Shown here: positions 8,981-17,601 of the stretch, piece by piece | Position numbering within the stretch: position 1 is the first letter of the stretch | How the letters are laid out: each line of letters begins with the position of its first letter | Origin: Paeniroseomonas aquatica | GTDB taxonomy: Bacteria > Pseudomonadota > Alphaproteobacteria > Acetobacterales > Acetobacteraceae | DNA: 64,000 nt | Direction: 5' to 3' | Assembly (NCBI RefSeq): GCF_030409335.1 | Contig: NZ_JAUFPN010000153.1 | Span: 233,327 to 297,326 of the forward strand | Translations under genes and position numbers: made by a program | Notes under the pieces: generated by a model | Database searches by the model: none | The model's input: only the letters and a program-made list of their open reading frames with translations | Told to the model about the DNA's origin: nothing

Positions 8981-9604
8981 TCAGCCCGGGTTGGCGTCGA
9001 TCCAGCCGACGCAGCCATCCGGCCGCCGGTAGACCACCGCCAGCGCGCCCGAGCCGCTGTTGCGGAACATCAGCACCGGCTGGTGCGTCAGGTCGAGCCG
9101 CATCACCGCCTCCCGCACCGTCAGCCGGGCGATGAAGCTGGGCTGCTCGGCGATGATGGCGCTGTGCCCGGCCTCCGGCTGCTCGGCCTCAGGCTCCTCG
9201 GTCGCGGCCCCCTCGGCCTCCTCCTCGGGCTCGGCCTCCAGCACGTAGGCGGTCGCCGCCTCGGCGGCATCCGGCCGCTCGTCGGCCAGGCTGCGGGCGT
9301 GGTCGTTCACCCGCCGGCGGTAGCGCCGGAGCCGCTTGGCGACATGTTCGGCGGCGACCTCGAAGGCCTTGTGGGCGTCGACCCCCTCGCCCTCGCCCCG
9401 CATGAACAGGTTGCGGCCGGCCTTGAGGTTAATGTCGCAGGCGAAGAAGGCCCCCATCCGGCCCTTCGCGTCGCGCCGGAAGGTGACGTTCGCCTCCAGC
9501 GCATGGTCGAAATACTTGCGGGCAATGATCGTGAGACCCTCCCTGACGTGCGTCTTCAGCGCCTCGCCGGTCTCGACCTGCTTGCCCGCGACAGTGATGT
9601 GCAT
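8981..9604 (-). CDS. hpf: long-form ribosome hibernation promoting factor
   Basis: HPF/RaiA family protein (207 residues) that binds the 30S subunit and makes inactive ribosome dimers in stationary phase. The N-terminal S30AE domain (1-105) begins MHITVAGKQVETG and has a basic KRLRRYRRRVNDHAR helix. An acidic linker (about 120-150) leads to the C-terminal dimerisation domain (about 155-207; REAVMRLDLTHQPVLMFRN), so this is the long form. A strong AAGGAGGG ribosome-binding site precedes ATG 9604. It sits after rpoN, a standard order, and a stem-loop lies in the 135-base gap between them. Confidence 0.95.
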   Translation of the reverse strand: MHITVAGKQVETGEALKTHVREGLTIIARKYFDHALEANVTFRRDAKGRMGAFFACDINLKAGRNLFMRGEGEGVDAHKAFEVAAEHVAKRLRRYRRRVNDHARSLADERPDAAEAATAYVLEAEPEEEAEGAATEEPEAEQPEAGHSAIIAEQPSFIARLTVREAVMRLDLTHQPVLMFRNSGSGALAVVYRRPDGCVGWIDANPG

Positions 9605-9662
9605 GTGGACAGACCCTCCTTCCCGGTAAACCGGAAGGGCCGCCCGGCGAACCGGCGGTGAC

Positions 9663-9683
9663 CCGGGGGGACTGCCCCCCCGG
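9663..9683. other. GC stem-loop between rpoN and hpf
   Basis: CCGGGGGG (9663-9670) pairs with CCCCCCGG (9676-9683) around a five-base loop. It is not followed by a T-run on either strand, so complete termination is not expected. A role in mRNA processing or partial attenuation between rpoN and hpf is possible. Confidence 0.4.
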
Positions 9684-9739
9684 CATGCGCCGCAGGGTCA
9701 TGCCGGCGGCAGGGGATGGCGACCTGCCGGCCGGCAGGG

Positions 9740-11224
<1,485 letters not shown>

Positions 11225-11267
11225 GGCTAGAGGGCCCCGATCGGCCGATCAGCCGGGCCGGGGCTGG

Positions 11268-12056
11268 TCACAAACTGAACCGCTCGCCGAGGTAGACCCG
11301 GCGCACGCCCTCATGCGCCACGATGTCGTGCGGCAGCCCCTCCATCAGCACCTGGCCGTCGTGCAGGATATAGGCCCGGTCGATGATCTCGAGCGTCTCG
11401 CGGACGTTGTGGTCGGTGATGAGCACGCCGATGCCGCGGTTCTTCAGGTGCTTCACCAAGTCGCGGATCTCGCCGACCGCGATCGGGTCGATGCCCGCCA
11501 GCGGCTCGTCCAGCAGGATGTAGCTGGGGTGGGTGGCCAGGGCGCGGGCGATCTCGCAGCGCCGCCGCTCCCCGCCCGAGAGCGCCAGCGCCGGGGCGCG
11601 GCGCAGGTGGGCGATGCCGAATTCGGCCAGCAACTCGTCCAGCATCTGCTCGCGCCGGTCGCGCTCCGGCTCCACCACTTCCAGCGCCGCGCGGATGTTG
11701 TCCTCGACCGAGAGGCCGCGGAAGATCGAGGCCTCCTGCGGCAGGTAGCCGAGGCCGAGCCGGGCGCGGCGGTACATCGGCAGGGTGGTGACGTCGTGGC
11801 CGTCCATGATCACCCGTCCCTCGTCCGGCTGCACCAGCCCGGTGATCATGTAGAAGGTGGTGGTCTTGCCGGCGCCGTTCGGCCCGAGCAGCCCCACCGC
11901 CTCGCCCCGCTTGAGGTTGATCGAGACTCCGCGCACCACCGGCCGCTTGCGGTAGCGCTTGCCGAGGCCGACCGCCACCAGCCCGCCCTCGCCGTCGAGG
12001 CTGCGCAGCGGCGGGGTGCCGGGGGCTGCGGTGGGGAGGGGGGAATGGCTGTTCAT
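11268..12056 (-). CDS. lptB: LPS export ABC transporter ATP-binding protein
   Basis: Cytoplasmic ATPase of the LptB2FGC complex that extracts lipopolysaccharide from the inner membrane. The protein has 262 residues. Walker A GPNGAGKTTT (G58-T67), Q-loop LPQEASIFRGLSV, signature LSGGERRRCEIARAL, Walker B ILLDEPLAGIDP and switch HNVRE are all present. An N-terminal extension of about 25 residues is rich in proline and glycine. Its ATG overlaps the lptA stop by four bases (ATGA). lptF and lptG are not in the window. Confidence 0.96.
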   Translation of the reverse strand: MNSHSPLPTAAPGTPPLRSLDGEGGLVAVGLGKRYRKRPVVRGVSINLKRGEAVGLLGPNGAGKTTTFYMITGLVQPDEGRVIMDGHDVTTLPMYRRARLGLGYLPQEASIFRGLSVEDNIRAALEVVEPERDRREQMLDELLAEFGIAHLRRAPALALSGGERRRCEIARALATHPSYILLDEPLAGIDPIAVGEIRDLVKHLKNRGIGVLITDHNVRETLEIIDRAYILHDGQVLMEGLPHDIVAHEGVRRVYLGERFSL

Positions 12057-13069
12057 CGGCTACGGCGCTCCGGCGTCGCGGGTTGGGTCGCGCCCCCCTG
12101 TCCCCGGGGCTGGCCCGCGGCCGGTTCCCCCGGCTGGTCCGGGTTCTGGTTCGGCAGGATCAGCCCCTGCACCCGGGCGCCGGGGGCGGAGACCAGCCGC
12201 GCCACGCCGGTCCGCATGTTCACGATGGCCTCCTGGCCATTGACCTGGTTGTCGCCGCGGGTGATCCGCACGTCGCCCAGCAGCCGGGCCATGCCGGTCG
12301 CCGCGCTGTAGACGCCGCGGCTGCCGCGCACGACCTCGGTCGGGGTGCGGATCTCGACATTGCCGAAGGCCTCGACCCGGTCGAGCTTGCCCGAGCCCGG
12401 CGGCTCCCGCCCGGCCGCCCCGGCGGCGGCCACGGGCGGGGCCGGCCTTGGCGCGGATGGCGCGGTGCCCGGCCCGTCGAGGAAGTAGGAGACGAGGGTA
12501 TCGGCGGTGATCCGCCGCCCCTCGGCATTGTCCACCACCACGGCATTGCCGCGGGCGACCGCCATCTTGCGCTGCGACCAGTACTCCAGGCTGTCGGTCG
12601 CGGTGATCACCTGCTGCGCCGTGGTCAGCGAGAGGTCGCGCCCGGTCAGCACCAGCACCGCCTGGTCGATGTCATAGACCGCGCGGTCGCCGCGGGCGAC
12701 GTCGGTGGCGGAGGTGATGCGGACGCGGCCCTCCGCCTCCAGCCGCCAGATCTCGCTGCCGCCGCCGAGCGCCTCGTCCGGCGCCGTCGCCGGGCCGGCG
12801 GCGGGGGGCGGGGCCGGGGCCGCCCCGGCGCGGGCCTGCGGCCGGTAGCGCGCCATCAGCCGGTCCGAATCCACGGTCACGCCGCCGCGGACCGCCCGGG
12901 CATTGCCGCGGGCGATCACCACCTGCTCGGCCTGCCGCCACTCGATCCCGTCGGAGGCCGTCACGTCCACCGGCCCGCCCTGGGAGAGGTCGAGGCCCTG
13001 GCCCCAGGCCAGGAGGGGCCAGCCGAGGGCCGTCCCGGCCAGCATCGCCGCCCGCAGCACCCGTCTCAT
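12053..13069 (-). CDS. lptA: periplasmic LPS transport protein LptA (OstA-like)
   Basis: Periplasmic bridge protein for lipopolysaccharide. The protein has 338 residues, clearly longer than the roughly 180 of enterobacterial LptA. A signal peptide (about 1-24) is followed by OstA-type beta-jellyroll sequence: VTASDGIEWRQAEQVVIARG, RVRITSATDVARGDRAVYDI and VRGSRGVYSAATGMARLLGDVRI. Two proline/alanine-rich inserts (about 80-100 and 195-220) and a proline/glutamine-rich tail account for the extra length. It overlaps lptC upstream and lptB downstream by four bases each, so the three are tightly coupled. Confidence 0.9.
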   Translation of the reverse strand: MRRVLRAAMLAGTALGWPLLAWGQGLDLSQGGPVDVTASDGIEWRQAEQVVIARGNARAVRGGVTVDSDRLMARYRPQARAGAAPAPPPAAGPATAPDEALGGGSEIWRLEAEGRVRITSATDVARGDRAVYDIDQAVLVLTGRDLSLTTAQQVITATDSLEYWSQRKMAVARGNAVVVDNAEGRRITADTLVSYFLDGPGTAPSAPRPAPPVAAAGAAGREPPGSGKLDRVEAFGNVEIRTPTEVVRGSRGVYSAATGMARLLGDVRITRGDNQVNGQEAIVNMRTGVARLVSAPGARVQGLILPNQNPDQPGEPAAGQPRGQGGATQPATPERRSR

Positions 13070-13794
13070 CGCTTGCCCTCCAGCACCGCATGGGCATTCC
13101 CGGTGAAGACCACCACGGCGCCGCGCTCGGTCAGGCGGAAGCCCTCCGAGGTCAGGGTGCCGAAGCTGCCCTGGGCCGCCACCGGCGTATCCCCGCTGGC
13201 GCTGCCCGCGTCCAGCTGCACCGCGGCGGCCTCGGTCAGCAGCATCAGCCCGCTGTCGTGGTAGATCGTCACCGCCCCGGCCAGGTCGAGGTGGTTGGCC
13301 GGCCGGTCGAAGCGCCCGGTCCGGGCCTGGACATAGATCCAGGCGCCGTCGGTCAGCAGCAGGTCGCCGCGGGGTTCCTCGAGGTTCAGGATCTGGGTCG
13401 CGCCTTCCTGCTGCGCCGCGTCGGCGGTGATGGTGAAGGGCCGGTTCAGGTCGTCGATTCCCTGGTAGCGCGGATTGACCACCCGCAGCCCCTCCGCCCG
13501 CGGCTGCACCGTGCGGCGGAAGCTGACCCGGGAGCGGTCCTCGTTGCCCTCGATCTCGGGCCAGAAGACCACGGCCGAGAGCAGCGCCAGGGCCAGCGCC
13601 GGCAGCAGCCGCTTGGTCCAGCGCACGGCGAAGCGCCGCCGCGCGAGCTGGCCGCGGCTCAGCCCGCGCCGCTCCCGCGACAGCGCCAGCATCTGCCGGC
13701 CGGGACCGTCCTCGGCGGCGTCCCGCGGGCCGGCGCCGAGCCCATCCAGGCGCTGCGCCGGCGGCCGGCCGGGCGGGGAGGGATTGGCCATCAT
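13066..13794 (-). CDS. lptC: LPS export protein LptC
   Basis: Inner-membrane-anchored LptC passes lipopolysaccharide from LptB2FG to LptA. A single membrane segment (about 62-79, LLPALALALLSAVVFW) is followed by a periplasmic domain with TITADAAQQEGATQILNLEEPRG, LTDGAWIYVQARTG and the C-terminal GTLTSEGFRLTERG. The cytoplasmic N-terminus is longer and more basic than in E. coli LptC. The start is uncertain: adjacent ATGs lie at 13794 and 13791, and an in-frame one at 13887 would add a low-complexity leader. First gene of lptC-lptA-lptB-rpoN-hpf; a sigma-54-like site lies about 140 bases upstream. Confidence 0.87.
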   Translation of the reverse strand: MMANPSPPGRPPAQRLDGLGAGPRDAAEDGPGRQMLALSRERRGLSRGQLARRRFAVRWTKRLLPALALALLSAVVFWPEIEGNEDRSRVSFRRTVQPRAEGLRVVNPRYQGIDDLNRPFTITADAAQQEGATQILNLEEPRGDLLLTDGAWIYVQARTGRFDRPANHLDLAGAVTIYHDSGLMLLTEAAAVQLDAGSASGDTPVAAQGSFGTLTSEGFRLTERGAVVVFTGNAHAVLEGKR

Positions 13795-14013
13795 GGACGG
13801 GATGCAGCCACCGGGCGCCGCGCGACGGGCCGTGCCGGGGGCCGGACCCGGTCGGGGCGGCGGGGGAGGGCGATGCTCACCGCGCATCTATGGGCTGGCC
13901 TGGCGCGGGGGTCAACGCGCCGCGATGCCGCCGGGACAAGAATCGTGCCAACCGCGGCGCGACCCTTGACAAGCAGACTAAATTTCCGCAATCGGAACGG
14001 CCCGGCGCCGCGG

Positions 14014-14637
14014 CTAATGCGCGAAGATATCGGGTTCGGCATAGCCCAGAAGGTCGAGCGCGCCGCGGGCCGGCAGGAAGCGGAAGCAGGCCTCGGCCAG
14101 CTCCAGCCGCCCCTCGCGCCGCAGCAGCCCCTCCAGCCGGGCCCAGAGCGCATGCAGGTAGAGCACGTCGGAGGCGGCATAGGCGAGCTGCTCCGGGGTG
14201 AGCTCCGGGGCGCCCCAGTCGGAGGATTGCTGCTGCTTCGAGATCTCGACCCCGAGCAGCTCCTTGCAGAGGCCCTGCAGCCCGTGCCGGTCGGTGAAGG
14301 TCCGCACCAGCTTGGCCGCGACCTTGGTGCAGACCACCGGCGCCACCGTGATGCCGAGGGCGTGGTGCAGCGCGGCGCAGTCGAAGCGGGCGAAATGGAA
14401 CAGCTTGGTGGTGCCGGGATCGGCCAGCATCCGCTTCAGGTTCGGGCACGCCGCGCCGCGGCCGCCGAGGCTCTCGGGGATGATCTGCACGCAATGCGCG
14501 TTGCCGTCGCCGGACGAGAGCTGGACCAGGCAGAGCCGGTCGCGGTGCGGGTTGAGGCCCATGGTCTCGGTGTCGATCGCCACCATCGGCCCGAGGTCGA
14601 GGCCGTCGGGCAGGTCATGCCGGTGCAGGCTGATCAC
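14014..14637 (-). CDS. rnd: ribonuclease D (3'-5' exonuclease, short form)
   Basis: DEDD-type 3'-5' exonuclease for tRNA 3'-end trimming (207 residues). It is a short single-domain form without the C-terminal HRDC domains of E. coli RNase D, as is usual in alphaproteobacteria. Motifs are Exo I VAIDTETMGL, Exo II HFARFDCAAL and Exo III YAASDVLYLH with the tyrosine of the DEDDy class. The likely start is GTG 14637 with GAGGA upstream; an ATG at 14700 would add an arginine-rich leader. It lies 86 bases downstream of a tRNA-Leu gene on the same strand, with no strong terminator between, so it may be read from the tRNA promoter. Confidence 0.88.
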   Translation of the reverse strand: MISLHRHDLPDGLDLGPMVAIDTETMGLNPHRDRLCLVQLSSGDGNAHCVQIIPESLGGRGAACPNLKRMLADPGTTKLFHFARFDCAALHHALGITVAPVVCTKVAAKLVRTFTDRHGLQGLCKELLGVEISKQQQSSDWGAPELTPEQLAYAASDVLYLHALWARLEGLLRREGRLELAEACFRFLPARGALDLLGYAEPDIFAH

Positions 14638-14723
14638 GGTGCGGGTCCTCGCAGGGGTGCCGCGGCTGCGCCGGGCCGGGGAAAACAGGGTGATCCCCAA
14701 GGATATTTCCCCGCCGCGGAGAG

Positions 14724-14810
<87 letters not shown>

Positions 14811-14851
14811 AAAGGTCGCGGCACCCGGCTTCGATCATCGCCGGGAGCGGC

Positions 14852-14880
14852 CTGATAGAGGGGCCCGATCCGGCCGTCAA
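14852..14880 (-). promoter_or_regulatory. sigma-70-type promoter of tRNA-Leu
   Basis: On the minus strand, TTGACG (14880-14875) and TATCAG (14857-14852) are separated by exactly 17 bases, with the tRNA 5' end about 40 bases downstream. This is the best sigma-70-like match seen in the window. Confidence 0.7.
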
Positions 14881-14976
14881 GCGTCCTCGTGGCCCTTACC
14901 GGCTTGGCGCCGCACCGCGCCAGACATATGGTCCGCGCCGCCGCCCTGACACGCCCTTCGGCCGGAGCCACCTCGC

Positions 14977-15936
14977 ATGCGCCAGTCCACCAACCGCCAC
15001 GTCGCCACCGTCTTCGGGGGCGCCGGCTTCATCGGCCGCTACGTGGTGCAGCGCCTGGCCGCCCGCGGCTACGTGGTGCGCGTCGCCGGGCGCAATCCGG
15101 CCGGCGCCCGCTTCCTGCAGACCCAGGGCAGCGTCGGCCAGATCGTCCCGCTCAGCGCCGGCGTGGCGGACGAGGGCGCCTGCGCCCGCGCCATCGCCGG
15201 CGCCGACCTGGTGGTGAACCTGGTCGGGATCCTGCAGGAATCGAAGGCGGGCGACTTCCAGCGCATCCAGGCCGAGGGCGCCGGCCGCATCGCCCGGCTG
15301 GCCGCCGCCGCGGGAGTGGAGCGGCTGGTGCACCTCTCGGCCATCGGCGCCGACCCGTCCAGCCCGAGCCAGTACGGCCGGACCAAGGCCGCCGGCGAGG
15401 CCGCGGTTCGCAGCGCCTTCCCGGCCGTCACCATCCTTCGTCCCTCCATCGTCTTCGGGCCGGAGGACCAGTTCTTCAACCGCTTCGCCGGCCTCGCCCG
15501 GATGCTGCCGATCATGCCGGTGGTGGCCGGCGCCAGCCGCTTCCAGCCGGTCTATGTCGGGGATGTCGCGGATGCGGTCATCGCCGCCGCGACGCGCGAG
15601 GATGCGGTGGGCAAGACCTTCGAGCTCGGCGGCCCCCGCGTCGCCAGCTTCCGCGAGCTGCTGCGCTTCATCCTCGACACCACCGGCCACCACCGCCCGC
15701 TGGTCGACCTGCCGGCCGCGCTGGTGAAGCTGCAGGTCGCCATCGGCCGCTTCCTGCCCAACCCGCCGCTGACCCAGGACCAGCTGCTGATGCTGCAGCG
15801 GGACAATGTCGTCGCCGCAGGGTCGCTGGGCCTCGCCGATCTCGGCATCGCGCCCAAGGCGCTGGAGGCGGTGGTGCCGGGCTACCTCCAGCGCTTCCGC
15901 AGCGGCGGCGGCCGCCGGCCGCAGCTCGTCGGCTGA
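14977..15936 (+). CDS. complex I NDUFA9-family NAD(P)-binding protein
   Basis: Atypical short-chain reductase (319 residues) of the NDUFA9 / YwnB-like group. The N-terminal nucleotide-binding motif is VFGGAGFIGRYVVQRL. VVNLVGILQESKAGDFQRIQAEG and the YGRTKAAGEAAVR helix carry the usual tyrosine/lysine pair, and ILRPSIVFGPEDQFFNRFA is very characteristic of the NDUFA9 family. In mitochondria this protein is an accessory complex I subunit. In alphaproteobacteria it is usually annotated as complex I NDUFA9 subunit family without proof of complex membership. ATG 14977 is the first in-frame start. It is monocistronic by appearance. Confidence 0.85.
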   Translation: MRQSTNRHVATVFGGAGFIGRYVVQRLAARGYVVRVAGRNPAGARFLQTQGSVGQIVPLSAGVADEGACARAIAGADLVVNLVGILQESKAGDFQRIQAEGAGRIARLAAAAGVERLVHLSAIGADPSSPSQYGRTKAAGEAAVRSAFPAVTILRPSIVFGPEDQFFNRFAGLARMLPIMPVVAGASRFQPVYVGDVADAVIAAATREDAVGKTFELGGPRVASFRELLRFILDTTGHHRPLVDLPAALVKLQVAIGRFLPNPPLTQDQLLMLQRDNVVAAGSLGLADLGIAPKALEAVVPGYLQRFRSGGGRRPQLVG

Positions 15937-15938
15937 AA

Positions 15939-16031
15939 GGTCCGAATCGGACCGAAGCGCCGGGCATATCATACCGGGAAGCTAACCCCGGGTGACGGAA
16001 TGCCGATAATAGGTCAGCGCTGCTGTCCTAT
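15939..16031. promoter_or_regulatory. two palindromes upstream of gltD
   Basis: The 217-base gap before gltD holds a perfect palindrome, GGTCCGA-A-TCGGACC (15939-15953), three bases after the preceding stop. It also holds an inverted repeat of ten-base arms with one mismatch, ATAGGTCAGC (16009-16018) and GCTGTCCTAT (16022-16031). A short CTCCCG / CGGGAG stem lies at 16050-16065. The last two could be an operator and a leader hairpin for gltD-gltB. No confident promoter was found. Confidence 0.4.
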
Positions 16032-16153
16032 CGGCCAAAAAGGACTCGCCTCCCGTATCCGGGAGCCGTAATGCTGCGTCACAGATGTCAGCCCGGGCGG
16101 CTGCGGCGCCGCGCGCGCCCGACGCCCCGGACCAGAAAGCGGGGACCCCGGCC

Positions 16154-17596
16154 ATGGCCGAACGCATGCTGCAATTCGTCCGCCTTCACCAGGCGCAGCC
16201 CGAGAAGCGTCCCGTCTCGGCCCGCCGCGAGGATTTCGGCGAGATCTACCGCGAATTCGCCGCCGGCGCCGCGGCCGAGCAGGCCAGCCGCTGCAGCCAG
16301 TGCGGCGTGCCCTTCTGCTCGGTGCATTGCCCGCTGAACAACAACATCCCGGACTGGCTGAAGCTCACCGCCGAGGGCCGGCTCGAGGAAGCCTACGAGA
16401 TCGCCGCCGCGACCAATACCTTCCCCGAGATCTGCGGCCGCATCTGCCCGCAGGACCGGTTGTGCGAAGGCAATTGCGTCATCGAGAAGGGCTTCGAGAG
16501 CGTCACCATCGGCGCGGTCGAGAAGTACATCACCGATACCGCCTGGGAGAACGGCTGGGTCAAGCCGCCGAGCCCGCGCCAGGAACGGCCCCAGAGCATC
16601 GGCATCATCGGCGCCGGCCCGGCCGGCCTCGCGGTCGCCGAGCGGCTGCGCGGCCGCGGCTACCAGATCCATGTCTACGACCGCTACGACCGCGTCGGCG
16701 GGCTGATGATCTACGGCATCCCGAACTTCAAGCTGGAGAAGGAGGTCGTCCTCCGCCGCTGGCAGCAGTACGAGGCGGGGGGGATCCACTTCCACCTGAA
16801 CGTCGCCGTCGGCACCGACGTCACCATGGCCGAGCTGCGCTCCCGGCACGACGCGGTCTTCATCGGCACCGGCGTCTACAGGGCGCGCGACATCGAGACC
16901 CCGGGCAGCGGGCTCGCCGGCATCGTCCCGGCGCTCGACTACCTCACCGCCTCGAACCGCGACAACCTCGGCGACGCGGTGCCGGAGTTCACCTCCGGCG
17001 CGCTGGACGCCAGGGGCAAGCGGGTCGTGGTCGTCGGCGGCGGCGACACCGCCATGGATTGCGTCCGCACCGCCGTCCGCCAGGGCGCGACCAGCGTCAC
17101 CTGCCTCTACCGCCGCGACAAGGCCAACATGCCCGGCTCGATGCGGGAGGTGAAGAACGCCGAGGAGGAGGGGGTGGAGTTCACCTGGCTCGCCGCGCCG
17201 GAAGCCTTCGTCGGGGAGGGCAAGGTGACGGGCGTCCGCGCCAGCCGCATGCACCTCGGCCTGCCCGACGCGACCGGGCGGCAGCAGGTGGCGACCATCG
17301 CCGGCAGCGGCTTCACCCTCCCCTGCGACCTCGCCATCAAGGCGCTCGGCTTCGACCCCGAGGACCAGCCGGCGATGTTCGGCGAGCCCGACCTCGCGGT
17401 CACCCGCTGGGGCACGCTGAAGGTGCATCAGCGCACCATGATGACCAGCCTGCCCGGCGTCTTCGCCGGCGGCGACATCGTCCGCGGCGCCTCGCTCGTG
17501 GTCTGGGCCATCCGCGACGGCCGCGACGCCGCCGACCAGATCGATGCCTATGTGACGTCCAAGGCGACCGCGGCGCTCGCCGTGGCGGCGGAGTGA
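16154..17596 (+). CDS. gltD: glutamate synthase (NADPH) small subunit
   Basis: The small (beta) subunit passes electrons from NADPH through FAD and iron-sulfur clusters to the large subunit. The protein has 480 residues, normal length. N-terminal cysteine motifs CSQCGVPFCSVHCPLNN and CGRICPQDRLCEGNC bind [4Fe-4S] clusters. The FAD site is GIIGAGPAGLAVAERL and the NADPH site is VVVVGGGDTAMDCVRTA; the C-terminal GVFAGGDIVRGASLVVWAI closes the FAD domain. The start is taken at ATG 16154 (MAERMLQF) after GGGGACC; an in-frame ATG at 16085 would add a low-complexity leader. It precedes gltB by five bases. Confidence 0.96.
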   Translation: MAERMLQFVRLHQAQPEKRPVSARREDFGEIYREFAAGAAAEQASRCSQCGVPFCSVHCPLNNNIPDWLKLTAEGRLEEAYEIAAATNTFPEICGRICPQDRLCEGNCVIEKGFESVTIGAVEKYITDTAWENGWVKPPSPRQERPQSIGIIGAGPAGLAVAERLRGRGYQIHVYDRYDRVGGLMIYGIPNFKLEKEVVLRRWQQYEAGGIHFHLNVAVGTDVTMAELRSRHDAVFIGTGVYRARDIETPGSGLAGIVPALDYLTASNRDNLGDAVPEFTSGALDARGKRVVVVGGGDTAMDCVRTAVRQGATSVTCLYRRDKANMPGSMREVKNAEEEGVEFTWLAAPEAFVGEGKVTGVRASRMHLGLPDATGRQQVATIAGSGFTLPCDLAIKALGFDPEDQPAMFGEPDLAVTRWGTLKVHQRTMMTSLPGVFAGGDIVRGASLVVWAIRDGRDAADQIDAYVTSKATAALAVAAE

Positions 17597-17601
17597 TCCC
17601 C

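Noticed and set aside
13966-13989. TTGACA on the plus strand near 13966
   Set aside because: No acceptable -10 follows at 16-18 bases and no plus-strand gene begins until 14977, so it is not listed as a promoter.
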